Assembly (NCBI RefSeq): GCF_002355335.1
Contig: NZ_AP014946.1
Span: 1,565,501 to 1,629,500, forward strand
From: Variibacter gotjawalensis
GTDB lineage: Bacteria; Pseudomonadota; Alphaproteobacteria; Rhizobiales; Xanthobacteraceae
Direction of reading: 5' to 3'
DNA length: 64,000 nt
Below, piece by piece: positions 49,811-59,100 of this stretch (its first letter is position 1; each line of letters opens with the position of its first letter). A model generated the notes under the pieces. The model saw only the letters and a list, made by a program, of their open reading frames with translations. It made no database searches and was not told where the DNA came from. The translations under genes were made by a program, and so were the position numbers.

Positions 49811-50704
49811 ATGACGGACGCTTTCGCCATCGTCGACGTTGCCGGCCCGACCTCGGGGGTGCTGCTGCGCCGGCGGATCTTCGCGCACAAAGGCCTGATG
49901 CTCGGCACGATCCTGCTCGCGCTCATCGTGCTGATGGCGGTGCTCGCGCCGCTGCTGGCACCGCACGATCCTTACGCGCAGGACTTAACGCGCCGCGCCA
50001 TTCCGCCGATCTGGTACGAGAACGGCACCTGGACGCATATTCTCGGCACCGACAATCTCGGCCGCGATTATCTCTCGCGCATCATCTACGGCGCGCGGAT
50101 CTCGTTGCTGATCGGCCTCGCCGTGATGGTGATCTCGGGCTTGATCGGAACCGCGCTTGGGCTCGCCGCCGGTTATTTCGGCGGCCGCACCGACATGTTC
50201 GTGACCTTCATCGTAACGGTGCGCCTTGCGCTGCCGCTGATCCTCGTCGCGCTCGCCGTGGTCGCGTTGATCGGCGGCTCGCTGTGGGTCGTCATTATGG
50301 TGCTCGGCCTCCTCAAATGGGATCGCTTCGCGGTCGTCATGCGCGCCGCGACGCAGCAGGTGCGCAGTCTCGACTATGTCGCGGCGGCGGAATCGACCGG
50401 CGCATCGACGTTGCGCATCATCGTCGGCGAAGTGCTGCCGAACGTTCTGCCGCAACTCATCGTCGTCGCCAGCGTCGAAGCCGCCAGCGCGATTCTGCTT
50501 GAAGCCGCGCTGTCGTTCCTCGGCCTCGGCGTGCAGCCGCCGCTACCGTCATGGGGACTGATGATCGCGGAAGCCAAGGCCTACATGTTCTTCTCGTTCT
50601 GGCTCATCGCGATCCCGGGCGTCGCCCTCGGAATCTTGGTGCTCGCGATCAACATGGTGGGCGACGGCATTCGCGACGTCACCGCGCCGGCGGGGAGGAG
50701 CTGA
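49811..50704 (+). CDS. ABC transporter permease (DppC type)
   Basis: A 297-residue permease. A cytoplasmic N-terminus and first segment (GLMLGTILLALIVLMAVLAPLLAPHDPY) precede HILGTDNLGRDYLSRIIYGARISLLIGL, the OppC-family signature. The EAA-type loop reads YVAAAESTGASTLRIIVGEVLPN. The ATG at 49811 is 4 bases after the upstream stop, and its TGA overlaps the ATG of the next gene. Confidence 0.93.
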   Translation: MTDAFAIVDVAGPTSGVLLRRRIFAHKGLMLGTILLALIVLMAVLAPLLAPHDPYAQDLTRRAIPPIWYENGTWTHILGTDNLGRDYLSRIIYGARISLLIGLAVMVISGLIGTALGLAAGYFGGRTDMFVTFIVTVRLALPLILVALAVVALIGGSLWVVIMVLGLLKWDRFAVVMRAATQQVRSLDYVAAAESTGASTLRIIVGEVLPNVLPQLIVVASVEAASAILLEAALSFLGLGVQPPLPSWGLMIAEAKAYMFFSFWLIAIPGVALGILVLAINMVGDGIRDVTAPAGRS

Positions 50705-51681
50705 TGGAGCCGATCCTCAGCGTCGCCAACTTGCGTGTCGACCTGAAGACGCCGCGCGGCACGCTGCACGCCGTGCGCGGAATCTCGTTCGACATCGCGC
50801 CCGGCGAGACGCTGTGTCTCGTCGGCGAATCCGGCTGCGGAAAATCGATGACGGCGCTGTCGCTGATGGGGCTATTGCCCGGCAGCGCGACGCGCACGTC
50901 CGATACCCTGACATTCGAGGGTCGCGATCTGACACGCTCGATGAAAGAACTGATGCGCCTGCGCGGCAATCGCATGGCTATGATCTTTCAGGAGCCGATG
51001 ACGGCGCTGAACCCGGCTTACACGATCGGCGATCAGCTCGCGGAAGTGCATCGGCATCACAAGAATTCCACCGCCGCAGAAGCGCGCGAGCGCGCGATCT
51101 TTCTGCTCGAGAAAGTCGGCATCACGGCGGCGGCGGAGCGGCTGTCGCAATATCCGCATCAGCTGTCCGGCGGCTTGCGCCAGCGCGTCATGATCGCGAT
51201 GTCACTGATGTGTGGGCCCGCGCTGCTGATCGCCGATGAGCCGACGACCGCGCTCGACGTCACCATCCAGGCGCAGATCCTGCGGCTGCTCGCCGACCTG
51301 CAACGCGATCTCGGCGTCTCCATTTTGCTGATCACGCACGACCTCGGCGTTGTCGCGCGCGTCGCGCACCGCGTCGCCGTGATGTATGCGGGCGAGATCG
51401 TCGAGAGCGCGACCGCTGCCGATCTCTTCCGCCACCCGCGCCATCCTTACACGCGCGGGCTGCTCGCTTCGATCCCGATCCCCGGCCGCACGCCGCCGGG
51501 TGAACGTCTCGGCTCGATCCCCGGCACGGTGCCGTCACTGATCGGCGGTGTCACCGGCTGCGCTTTTCGCGATCGCTGCGGTTATGCGGAACCGCGTTGC
51601 GCCGAGGACGTGCCGTGGAAGTCCGTCGGCAGTCAACGCTGGCGCTGCATTCACGAGACTTTGCCGGCGGTGGCCGCATGA
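50704..51681 (+). CDS. ABC transporter ATP-binding protein (DppD type)
   Basis: A 325-residue ATPase. Walker [12 protein letters not shown]-loop [10 protein letters not shown], signature LSGGLRQR, Walker [13 protein letters not shown] and H-loop [13 protein letters not shown]. The C-terminal OppD extension has the Cys cluster ([19 protein letters not shown]), a possible iron-sulfur site of this subfamily. ATGA overlaps join it to both neighbours. Confidence 0.94.
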   Translation: MEPILSVANLRVDLKTPRGTLHAVRGISFDIAPGETLCLVGESGCGKSMTALSLMGLLPGSATRTSDTLTFEGRDLTRSMKELMRLRGNRMAMIFQEPMTALNPAYTIGDQLAEVHRHHKNSTAAEARERAIFLLEKVGITAAAERLSQYPHQLSGGLRQRVMIAMSLMCGPALLIADEPTTALDVTIQAQILRLLADLQRDLGVSILLITHDLGVVARVAHRVAVMYAGEIVESATAADLFRHPRHPYTRGLLASIPIPGRTPPGERLGSIPGTVPSLIGGVTGCAFRDRCGYAEPRCAEDVPWKSVGSQRWRCIHETLPAVAA

Positions 51682-52649
51682 GCGCGCTGCTCGAAGCCAA
51701 AGAGGTCACGCGTACCTTTTGGGTTGGTCGCGGGCTCTTCGCCAAGAAGCGGTTGCTCACGGCCGTGAACAATCTCGACCTCTCGCTCGACAAGGGCGAG
51801 GTGCTCGGCCTTGTCGGCGAGTCCGGCTCCGGCAAATCGACGCTCGCAAAGCTGCTGCTCGGGCTGCTCGCGCCGAATAGCGGCAGTATCACGCTGGCCG
51901 GAAGTGACGTCGGCGCGATGGGCCGTCTTGCACTCGCGCGCCGCATTCAGCCGGTGTTCCAAGATCCGTATTCGTCGCTCAATCCGCGCAAGCCCGTCGC
52001 GTCTATCGTAGCGCTGCCGCTCGCCGTGCAAGGCGTCGGCGCGGCGGAGCGGCGCAAACGCGCGGTCGCGATGCTGGAAAAAGTCGGCCTCGCGAAACGC
52101 CACGCCGATGTCTACCCGAACGAATTGTCGGGCGGCCAGCGCCAGCGCGTCGCGATCGCGCGCGCACTCGTCGTCGAACCCGAGATAGTCTTGCTCGACG
52201 AGCCGACCTCGGCGCTCGACGTGTCGGTGCAGTCGCAAATCCTCAATTTGCTGCTCGATCTGCGCCGCGACCTTGGCCTCACTTACGTCTTCATCAGCCA
52301 CAATCTCGCGGTCGTCGAACATATCGCGACGCGCGTCGCCGTCATGTATCTCGGCCGCATCGTCGAGATGGCGGATCGCGAGACGCTGTTCCGCGCGCCA
52401 CGTCACCCGTATACGCGCGCGCTGCTCGAATCCGTTCTGACGCCGGAACCGGGGCTGGGCGTTCCGGAGACGGGGCTCGGTCTCGCGATCCCCAATCCGC
52501 TCAATTCCCCATCCGGCTGCGTCTTTCATCCACGCTGCGAGGAGGCAGGGCCACGCTGCAAGGCCGAGGTGCCGCGCAGTCTGCGCTCGCCGGACGGATT
52601 CGTCGCTTGCCATTTGTACGACGGAGGAGTGGGTAGAGCCGCTGCCTAG
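51678..52649 (+). CDS. ABC transporter ATP-binding protein (DppF type)
   Basis: A 323-residue ATPase, partner of the preceding gene. Walker A GESGSGKSTL, Q-loop FQDPYSSLNPRK, signature LSGGQRQR, Walker B VLLDEPTSALD, H-loop FISHNLAVVEHIA, and the C-terminal CxxC-type region CVFHPRCEEAGPRC. It completes the heterodimeric motor. Followed by a P2 repeat, which probably marks the operon end. Confidence 0.94.
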   Translation: MSALLEAKEVTRTFWVGRGLFAKKRLLTAVNNLDLSLDKGEVLGLVGESGSGKSTLAKLLLGLLAPNSGSITLAGSDVGAMGRLALARRIQPVFQDPYSSLNPRKPVASIVALPLAVQGVGAAERRKRAVAMLEKVGLAKRHADVYPNELSGGQRQRVAIARALVVEPEIVLLDEPTSALDVSVQSQILNLLLDLRRDLGLTYVFISHNLAVVEHIATRVAVMYLGRIVEMADRETLFRAPRHPYTRALLESVLTPEPGLGVPETGLGLAIPNPLNSPSGCVFHPRCEEAGPRCKAEVPRSLRSPDGFVACHLYDGGVGRAAA

Positions 52650-52658
52650 TCCGCTGCC

Positions 52659-52785
52659 GTCATCTCGGCCAAGCGAGTTTGCGAAGCAAATCGCGCGAGC
52701 CGGTACCTACGTATCCCAGCGGCGATTGTGATACATGGATCCCGGATCGCACGGTCGCTTCGCGTCCGCTGCGTCCGGGATGAAA
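52659..52785. repeat. Palindromic intergenic repeat, family P2 (diverged)
   Basis: GTCATCTCGGCCAAG to TCCGGGATGAAAG, with inner TACGTATCCCAGC and TGATACATGGATCCCGG. Arms have more mismatches than the other P2 copies. Confidence 0.85.
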
Positions 52786-52818
52786 GCTTTCTCTGGTGAC
52801 CCGCTGAGTGAACTTGCA

Positions 52819-54210
52819 ATGACCCGACAAACCGCCATCGCCAACGCCGAAACGTATTTCGACTCCGGCGCATTCAAGACCGATCTCACGCGCCGCGTTG
52901 CGATCCCGACCGAAAGCCAGAATCCCGAACGCGCGGCCGAACTCGAACGCTACATCAAAGCCGAGATGCAGCCCGCGCTCGAAGCGCTCGGCTTCAAGAC
53001 GCGTATCCTGACTCACGAGAAAGCCGGCGCGCCGTTCCTCTATGCGGAGCGCATCGAAGGCGCGAGCCTGCCGACCGTGCTCGGCTATGGCCATGGCGAT
53101 GTCATTCGCGGCCTCGAGTCCGGATGGAAGGAAGGTCTGTCGCCGTGGACACTGACCGAAGTCGATGGCCGCTACTACGGGCGCGGCGTCGTCGACAACA
53201 AAGGTCAGCACACCATCGACATCGCGGCGCAGGCAGCGGTCATCGCCGCGCGCGGCAAGCTCGGCTTCAACGCCAAATGGCTGATCGAAATGGGCGAGGA
53301 GACCGGTTCGCGCGGACTGCGCGAGCTGTGCGCCGAGCAGGGCGATCTGCTCAAAGCCGACGTGCTGATCGGCTCGGACGGTCCGCGCCTCGCGATCGAT
53401 CGGCCGACGATCTTTCTCGGCAGCCGCGGCGCTTTCCCGATCGATATCTGGATCGATGCACGCGAAGGCGGTCACCACTCAGGCAACTGGGGTGGTCTGC
53501 TGTCGAATCCCGCGATCCAGCTCACGCATGCACTCGCGAGCATCGTCGGGCCGACCGGGCAGATCCGCATTCCAGAATGGGTGCCGCAGGAGATTCCGGA
53601 ATCGGTGCGCCGCGCGCTCGCCGACTGCGAGGTTGTCTCGCGGCCGGGCGATCCGGAGATCGATTTCGCCTGGGGCGAACCGGGGCTGACGCGCGCCGAG
53701 CAGGTCTATGGCTGGTGCTCGTTCGAAATCCTCGCGATAACGGCCGGCAATCCGGAAAATCCCGTCAACGCCGTGCCGCCGCGCGCCTGGGCGCGCGGGC
53801 AGCTCCGCTTCGTCGTCGGCATCGATCCGGCTTCCGTGATCCCAGCGCTGCGCCGGCATCTCGATCGTCACGGCTTTTCGTATGTGCAGGTCGCCAAAGG
53901 CCGCGACGAAATCTTCGCGGCAACCCGTCTCGATCCCGAACATCCTTGGGTGCAGTGGGCCGCGACCGCGATGCGCCGCACGACCAACGAGAAGCTGGCG
54001 GTTTTGCCGAACCTCGGCGGCTCGCTGCCGAACGACATCTTCTCGGAAGTGCTCAACCTGCCGACCGTGTGGGTGCCGCATTCCTATCCGGGCTGCTCGC
54101 AGCATGCGCCGAACGAGCATTTGCCGCTCAGCGTTGCGCGCGAAGGCCTGCGCCTGATGGCCGGCCTCTACTGGGATATGGGTGAGCCCGGCACGCCGGC
54201 GCACGCCTGA
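52819..54210 (+). CDS. M20 family metallopeptidase
   Basis: A 463-residue zinc-dependent peptidase/deacylase of the M20 (ArgE/DapE/CPG2) fold. First metal motif GYGHGDVI, then GRGVVDNKGQH with catalytic Asp, EMGEETGSRGL with the general-base Glu pair, GSDGPR, and the last His in CSQHAPNEH. The lid domain starts about 200. Directly after a peptide-type ABC operon it probably cleaves imported peptides or N-acylated amino acids. The ATG at 52819 is taken because earlier codons lie in a repeat. Confidence 0.9.
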   Translation: MTRQTAIANAETYFDSGAFKTDLTRRVAIPTESQNPERAAELERYIKAEMQPALEALGFKTRILTHEKAGAPFLYAERIEGASLPTVLGYGHGDVIRGLESGWKEGLSPWTLTEVDGRYYGRGVVDNKGQHTIDIAAQAAVIAARGKLGFNAKWLIEMGEETGSRGLRELCAEQGDLLKADVLIGSDGPRLAIDRPTIFLGSRGAFPIDIWIDAREGGHHSGNWGGLLSNPAIQLTHALASIVGPTGQIRIPEWVPQEIPESVRRALADCEVVSRPGDPEIDFAWGEPGLTRAEQVYGWCSFEILAITAGNPENPVNAVPPRAWARGQLRFVVGIDPASVIPALRRHLDRHGFSYVQVAKGRDEIFAATRLDPEHPWVQWAATAMRRTTNEKLAVLPNLGGSLPNDIFSEVLNLPTVWVPHSYPGCSQHAPNEHLPLSVAREGLRLMAGLYWDMGEPGTPAHA

Positions 54211-54319
54211 AGAATTTCTGCGCTGGCCACCGTCGTGACCCCAGCACGCCCTTGTGAAGGCGCAAACTTTGCGTAATCTCCGGGACGCTGTCGGGAATAA
54301 GAAGAATACGAGGGGTCCG

Positions 54320-54871
54320 ATGCGTCTGTCGCGCATGATGTTTGCCGCCGCCCTGTTGGCGGCCGCTTCGCTTTCGGCACAAGCTCAATCCATTCAGCCA
54401 CACGGATCGGGTGGCGGCTCGCAAGGAATGCCGGACCCTAGCGCCGCGCAGCTGCAGCCGGGCCCCGGTCAGCAAGGCGGCCCCGGTTCGCAAGCTCCCG
54501 GTGGACAGCGCCCGGCACTGCAATCCGGACCCAGCGGCGGAACGCAGTATTTCGGCGCGATCGCCTTCACGGCCGACGGCTCGTATTCGACGACATGGCA
54601 GCAGCCCTCGGCCGAAGCCGCGGAAGCAAAGGTCTTGCGCGAATGCGCCAAGTTTGGCCGCGGCGCCTGCGAGGCAAAATCTTTCCCCGGGAATCTCTGC
54701 ATCGGCCTGGCGAACTATCGCGGCGGACGCTGGCGCCTCGCCTTCACGGCGGGCGGAACGACGACGCCGCAGGCTCAACAAGCCGCACTCGACGCCTGCA
54801 ACGCGGACAATCGCGTGCGCAGCCGTCGCGGCTGCACGCTCCGCATTGCTTTCTGCGGCGACGGCCGCTAG
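54320..54871 (+). CDS. DUF4189 domain secreted protein
   Basis: A 183-residue protein. Signal peptide MRLSRMMFAAALLAAASLSAQA; a Gly/Pro/Gln-rich linker at about 25-70; then a DUF4189 domain (YFGAIAFTADGSYSTTW, EAKVLRECAKFGRGACEAKSF) with Cys pairs that probably form disulfides. Function unknown, periplasmic or surface. Its stop overlaps the tadA stop by 4 bases on the opposite strand. Confidence 0.85.
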   Translation: MRLSRMMFAAALLAAASLSAQAQSIQPHGSGGGSQGMPDPSAAQLQPGPGQQGGPGSQAPGGQRPALQSGPSGGTQYFGAIAFTADGSYSTTWQQPSAEAAEAKVLRECAKFGRGACEAKSFPGNLCIGLANYRGGRWRLAFTAGGTTTPQAQQAALDACNADNRVRSRRGCTLRIAFCGDGR

Positions 54872-55314
54872 CGCCGCCCGGCGAAGAAGCTCTTGAGCAT
54901 CGCGGCGGATTCTTCCGCCGAGAGCCCGCCATAGACGTCCGGCCGATGGTGGCACGTCGGCTGTCCGAAAAGCCGCACGCCATTGTCGACCGCGCCGCCT
55001 TTCGGGTCCGGCGCGCCGTAGTAGAGGCGGCGGATGCGCGCGAAGGAGATCGCGCCGGCGCACATCGGGCAGGGCTCCAGCGTCACGTAGAGGTCGCAGT
55101 CGATCAGCCGCTCGTCGCCGATTGCGGCGGCTGCCGCGCGGATCGCCAGCATCTCGGCATGCGCCGTCGGATCGCGGTCCTCCAGCGTGCGATTGCCGGC
55201 TCGCGCGAGCACCGAGCCGTCGCGCACGACGACCGCGCCGACGGGCACCTCGCCGCGCTCGGCGGCGAGACGGGCCTCATTCAGCGCTTCGTCCATGAAA
55301 GCGGGGCGTGTCAC
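54868..55314 (-). CDS. tadA: tRNA adenosine(34) deaminase
   Basis: A 148-residue TadA, which converts A34 to inosine in tRNA-Arg(ACG). Zinc-deaminase motifs AHAEM (H52, E54) and PCPMCAGAI (C82, C85) are present with normal spacing. Divergent from the pseudouridine synthase gene, a pairing conserved in alphaproteobacteria. Confidence 0.96.
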   Translation of the reverse strand: MTRPAFMDEALNEARLAAERGEVPVGAVVVRDGSVLARAGNRTLEDRDPTAHAEMLAIRAAAAAIGDERLIDCDLYVTLEPCPMCAGAISFARIRRLYYGAPDPKGGAVDNGVRLFGQPTCHHRPDVYGGLSAEESAAMLKSFFAGRR

Positions 55315-55362
55315 GCTGCGCGATCTCTGCTATCAGCCCGGTAGTTCATAAGCCGGTTATCG

Positions 55363-56631
55363 ATGAAAAAAGACTTTTCCCGCAAGCCCAAACGACAAAC
55401 GCCGCCTGTTTCGGCGCCAAAGCCGCGCCCCGCGGTGCGAACGCCGTCGCCGGCGGCGCAAACGGGCGACGTTTCGCAGAAGCCCGAGCATCTGCCCGAA
55501 GGCAATCGCGGCCCCGAGCGCATCGCCAAGGTGATGGCGCGCGCCGGACTGTGCTCGCGCCGCGAGGCGGAGACGTGGATCACCGAAGGTCGGGTCAGCG
55601 TCAACGGCAAAGTGATTTCCTCGCCGGCGCTCAATGTCGGGCCCTCCGATCGTATCTCGGTCGATGAGACGCCGCTGCCGACGCGCGAGCGGACGCGGCT
55701 GTTCCTCTATCACAAGGATCGCGGGCTGGTGACGACCCACCGCGATCCGGAAGGCCGGCCGACGATCTTCGATGCGTTGCCGAAGGATCTGCCGCGTCTC
55801 GTCACGGTCGGCCGGCTCGACTTCAACACCGAAGGTTTGTTGCTGCTTACCAACGACGGCGGCCTCGCGCGCGTGCTCGAATTGCCGGCGACCGGATGGT
55901 TGCGCCGCTATCGCGTGCGTGCGCATGGCACGATCACGCAGCCGGAACTCGACGCGCTGCGCAAGGGCGTGACGGTCGACGGCGTGAACTACGGCGCGAT
56001 CGAAGCGACGCTTGATCGTCTGCAAGGCGCGAATTCTTGGATCACCTTCGCGATCCGCGAGGGAAAGAATCGCGAAGTGCGCAACGTGCTGCAGCATATC
56101 GGCCTGCAGGTGAATCGCCTGATCCGTGTTTCGTTCGGGCCGTTCCAACTTGGCGAGCTCAAGCTTGGCGAAGTCGAAGAGGTGCGCTCGCGCGTTCTCC
56201 GCGATCAGCTCGGCGAGCGGATTATCGCCGACTCGGAAGCAGACTTTGCCGGTCCGATCGTGCAGCGCCAGAACGTAGCCGAGCCTGAGGTCGAAGAGCG
56301 CCGACCGCCGCGCCGCGAGTCGCGCGATCCGGCGAAGCGCGAGCCGCGTGATGAGACACGCCACCCGGCAAAACGATCTGAGCCGCGCAAGGAGCAGCGC
56401 GCCGAGAAGTCGCGCTTCGGTGAAAAGCCGCGCCGTGAAGAGAAGCCGCGCCGCGACGACAAGCGCCGCAATGAGAAACCGCCGCGTCGCGGCGAGAAGA
56501 TTCTCGACAAGCCGCGCCAGGACGATAAGCGTCCGGGCAAGCCGCAGGGCTTCAAGCCGCGCGACAAATCGCGCGATGAGAAAGCCGCAAGACCGCCGCG
56601 CCGTAAAGCGCGCCGCGCCATGGATCGCTGA
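55363..56631 (+). CDS. rluB: RluB/RsuA-type pseudouridine synthase with long basic C-terminal tail
   Basis: A 422-residue enzyme that makes pseudouridine in rRNA (RluB modifies 23S U2605). An S4 domain at about 50-100 (ERIAKVMARAGLCSRREAETWI) and the catalytic domain with VGRLDFNTEGLLLLTNDG (D153) are followed after residue 300 by an Arg/Lys/Asp/Glu-rich tail with repeated PRREEKPRRDDKR-type units, likely disordered and RNA-binding. N-terminal 45 residues are also basic/Pro-rich. Divergent from tadA. Confidence 0.93.
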   Translation: MKKDFSRKPKRQTPPVSAPKPRPAVRTPSPAAQTGDVSQKPEHLPEGNRGPERIAKVMARAGLCSRREAETWITEGRVSVNGKVISSPALNVGPSDRISVDETPLPTRERTRLFLYHKDRGLVTTHRDPEGRPTIFDALPKDLPRLVTVGRLDFNTEGLLLLTNDGGLARVLELPATGWLRRYRVRAHGTITQPELDALRKGVTVDGVNYGAIEATLDRLQGANSWITFAIREGKNREVRNVLQHIGLQVNRLIRVSFGPFQLGELKLGEVEEVRSRVLRDQLGERIIADSEADFAGPIVQRQNVAEPEVEERRPPRRESRDPAKREPRDETRHPAKRSEPRKEQRAEKSRFGEKPRREEKPRRDDKRRNEKPPRRGEKILDKPRQDDKRPGKPQGFKPRDKSRDEKAARPPRRKARRAMDR

Positions 56632-56648
56632 TGAGAATGCCTCAACCT

Positions 56649-56726
56649 CCGCTCATGCCCGCGAAAGCGGGCATCCAGTTCTTCAGCTGCATAAGACTGG
56701 ACCCCCGCTTTCGCGGGGGTGAGCGG
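56649..56726. repeat. Palindromic intergenic repeat, family P5 (ccgctc...gagcgg)
   Basis: CCGCTCATGCCCGCGAAAGCGGGCATCCAG and CCCCCGCTTTCGCGGGGG-TGAGCGG: two hairpins around a short linker (given as pieces). A related copy lies at 60.2 kb. It separates rluB from rsmD. Confidence 0.9.
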
Positions 56727-56761
56727 AATATGGGGCAGGCTTTTGTGCAGGATCGCCGTCG

Positions 56762-57325
56762 ATGAGGATCGTCGGCGGCGTGATGCGTGGCCGCGCGCTC
56801 GCGGCCCCGAAATCGCAAGACGTGCGGCCGACGGCCGATCGTCTGCGCGAGAGTGTGTTCAACATTCTGATGCACGGCTACGGCGATCCGATCACCGGCG
56901 CGCGCGTGCTCGATCTCTTTGCCGGCACCGGTGCGCTCGGCCTCGAAGCGATTTCGCGCGGCGCCGCCTTCGCGTTGTTCGTTGACGACGGTTCGGAGGC
57001 GCGCGCGTTGCAGCGACAGAATGTCGATACGCTCAGCGTCGGCGGTGCGACGCGCATCTTCCGCCGCGACGCGACGACACTTGGCCCCGCACACCCGATC
57101 GAACCGTTCGGTCTCGTCTTCTGCGATCCGCCTTACGGTAAAGGCTTCGCCGAGAAATCGCTCGCGAGCGCGCGCGCGGGCGGATGGCTGACGCCTGACG
57201 CGTTGGTTGTCGTCGAGGAGGCGAAGGGCGCATTCGTCGCTCCGGAAGGTTTTGCGGAGCTTGAACGCCGCGCCTACGACGATACCGAGTTCACCTTTTT
57301 GCGGCTTGGGGACAAGAGTGGATAA
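56762..57325 (+). CDS. rsmD: 16S rRNA guanine(966)-N2-methyltransferase
   Basis: A 187-residue RsmD. The start MRIVGGVMRGRALAAP, SAM motif LDLFAGTGALGLEAISRG, and the catalytic DPPYGKG are typical. It methylates G966 of 16S rRNA on assembled 30S particles. The neighbourhood of other RNA-modifying genes (tadA, rluB) fits. RnhB follows closely. Confidence 0.95.
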   Translation: MRIVGGVMRGRALAAPKSQDVRPTADRLRESVFNILMHGYGDPITGARVLDLFAGTGALGLEAISRGAAFALFVDDGSEARALQRQNVDTLSVGGATRIFRRDATTLGPAHPIEPFGLVFCDPPYGKGFAEKSLASARAGGWLTPDALVVVEEAKGAFVAPEGFAELERRAYDDTEFTFLRLGDKSG

Positions 57326-57373
57326 ATCTTCGCCTGGTTGCGAGAGCGATACGAACCGCCGCATCATTCGCCG

Positions 57374-58069
57374 ATGATTCGTCCCCGCAAAGCCGCCACC
57401 GAAGCGCTCCCGATCGATGCGCCGATCGAGCGTCCGACCTTCCGGCGCGAACGCCGCGCGATGAAGCGCGGGCTGTTGCCGATCGCCGGTTGCGACGAGG
57501 CGGGGCGCGGCCCTCTCGCCGGGCCCGTTGTCGCCGCCGCCGTCATTCTCGATCCGAGCCGCGTGCCGCGCGGGCTCGACGATTCGAAGCGGTTGAAGGC
57601 GGACGAGCGCGAGAAGCTTTACGACAAGATCTGTGCAACCGCTGAAGTCGCCATCGCGATCGGCTCGACCGAGCGCATCGATCGCGACAACATTCTGCAG
57701 GCGTCGCTATGGGCGCTCGCGCGTGCCGTGCGCGGGCTATCGGTCACGCCGCAACTTGTCTTCGTTGATGGCCGAGACCGCATCGCGGTCGATTGCGAAT
57801 GTGAGGCCGTCATCGGCGGCGACGGCATCGTCGCGTCGATCGCGGCGGCGTCGATCGTTGCCAAGGTAACGCGCGATCGGCTGATGGCGCGGCTTGGCCT
57901 CGCGCATCCGGGCTATGGCTTCGAGCAGCACATGGGTTACGCGGTCGCCAAGCATCAGCGCGCGCTGATCGAGCTCGGCCCGACGGTGCATCACCGCCGC
58001 TCGTTCGCACCGGTTCGCGCGTGCTTCGAGCCGGTGATCGAAGTCGAAGCGCAGGCTTCGCTCATTTAG
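57374..58069 (+). CDS. rnhB: Ribonuclease HII
   Basis: A 231-residue RNase HII, which removes ribonucleotides and RNA primers from [18 protein letters not shown] carries D41 and E42; further catalytic Asp are in FVDGRD and the DRLM region. A 30-residue basic N-terminal extension precedes the core. The ATG at 57374 is chosen over an upstream non-ATG start at 57338. A hairpin terminator follows. Confidence 0.95.
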   Translation: MIRPRKAATEALPIDAPIERPTFRRERRAMKRGLLPIAGCDEAGRGPLAGPVVAAAVILDPSRVPRGLDDSKRLKADEREKLYDKICATAEVAIAIGSTERIDRDNILQASLWALARAVRGLSVTPQLVFVDGRDRIAVDCECEAVIGGDGIVASIAAASIVAKVTRDRLMARLGLAHPGYGFEQHMGYAVAKHQRALIELGPTVHHRRSFAPVRACFEPVIEVEAQASLI

Positions 58070-58073
58070 CCAA

Positions 58074-58102
58074 CAAAAAAGCCGGGCATTGCGCCCGGCT
58101 TT
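58074..58102. terminator. Bidirectional terminator between rnhB and the Pro/Gln-rich gene
   Basis: GCCGGGC (58081-58087), 5-base loop, GCCCGGC (58093-58099), preceded by AAAAAA and followed by TTTC. On the minus strand the T-run is six, so it is stronger for the 58125-58952 gene than for rnhB. Confidence 0.82.
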
Positions 58103-58124
58103 CGTAACTCAAATTTCTGTCCGA

Positions 58125-58952
58125 TCAGTCGTTCGACGAACGGCGCGTGCCCGGAATGATGTCGACGACGGCGTCGACCGTGCGCGTCGTTGCGCGCCAG
58201 ACGGTCCCCGGCGTTGCGATCGCGGCACCCGCGACGGCGCCGGTGGTGCGCGTCACCGTATCCCACGAACGTCCGACGAGACCGCGCTCTTCGCGGCGCA
58301 TCGCTTCACGCGGCGGCGGCACCATTTCGGGCTCTGCCGACGGAGGCGGCGGGAGCTGCGACACGCGCGGCGGCTCGATCACGGCCTGCTGACGCGGACG
58401 CGATTGCGGCTGCACGGTTGCCTGGCGCTGCGGCTGCGTTGCGTCCGGGCGCGAAGCGGTGCGCTGCGGCGCCGGCTTGGCGGCGGCGCGCTGCGGAGCG
58501 GGTTGCTGCGGAACCGCGGCCTGCTGCGGCTCAACCGATGCTACCGGCTGAACAGGAGCCGCCGGCTGCGGAGCAACGGCCTGCTGCTGCGGAGCCTGCG
58601 TCGGCAAAGCCGGGCGCGCAGTCTTCTTCGGCAGCGGCAGATGACGCGGCTCGGCTTGCGTTCCGGCCGGCTCGGCCGGCTGCTGCGAAACGGCGGCGGT
58701 GTTCTGCGGCTCGCCTTGCGGCGTGAATTCTTTCACGGTGCCGCCGGTCGCGACGACCGAGGCGCGCACCATGTCGGTGACTTCTTCACCCGAGACCTGC
58801 CACGAGTCAGGTTCCGGAACTTGCGTGAGGGGATCGATGCGCGGCGTGTCGTTGCTGTAGGCGCTCACGAAGTAGCCGCCAACCATCAGCACGCCGACGA
58901 CCGGTGCCGCGAGCAGGAAAGCCCGTTCAACTGTCATTGGTTTACCCGTCAT
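58125..58952 (-). CDS. Pro/Gln/Ala-rich membrane-anchored protein
   Basis: A 275-residue protein. N-terminal anchor (ERAFLLAAPVVGVLMVGGYFVSAY), then a periplasmic low-complexity region of Pro, Gln, Ala and Thr (PQQQAVAPQPAAPVQ, PPPPSAEPEMVPPP) and a more ordered end (GLVGRSWDTVTRTTGAVAGAAIATPGTVW). I do not recognise the family. The ATG at 58952 has AAGGG upstream; one at 58937 is also possible. Possibly an envelope protein. Confidence 0.65.
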   Translation of the reverse strand: MTGKPMTVERAFLLAAPVVGVLMVGGYFVSAYSNDTPRIDPLTQVPEPDSWQVSGEEVTDMVRASVVATGGTVKEFTPQGEPQNTAAVSQQPAEPAGTQAEPRHLPLPKKTARPALPTQAPQQQAVAPQPAAPVQPVASVEPQQAAVPQQPAPQRAAAKPAPQRTASRPDATQPQRQATVQPQSRPRQQAVIEPPRVSQLPPPPSAEPEMVPPPREAMRREERGLVGRSWDTVTRTTGAVAGAAIATPGTVWRATTRTVDAVVDIIPGTRRSSND

Positions 58953-59100
58953 ACTACCCTTGTGCCCAGGCGGACGTTCTAGCCACTTTGCGGCCGAACC
59001 ATGAAGAAGATGTAGCCGCATAGAGGATTCATACACCAACGGGTGGCTAAAGTCGCGGCGTTCGCGGCCCGTCGGCTGTCCCAGAACCTGACAATCCGCG

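Noticed and set aside
47260-49926. An 888-codon open frame on the minus strand opposite the ABC operon
   Set aside because: Low-complexity Arg/Asp/His composition, no motif, and complete overlap with well-supported transporter genes.
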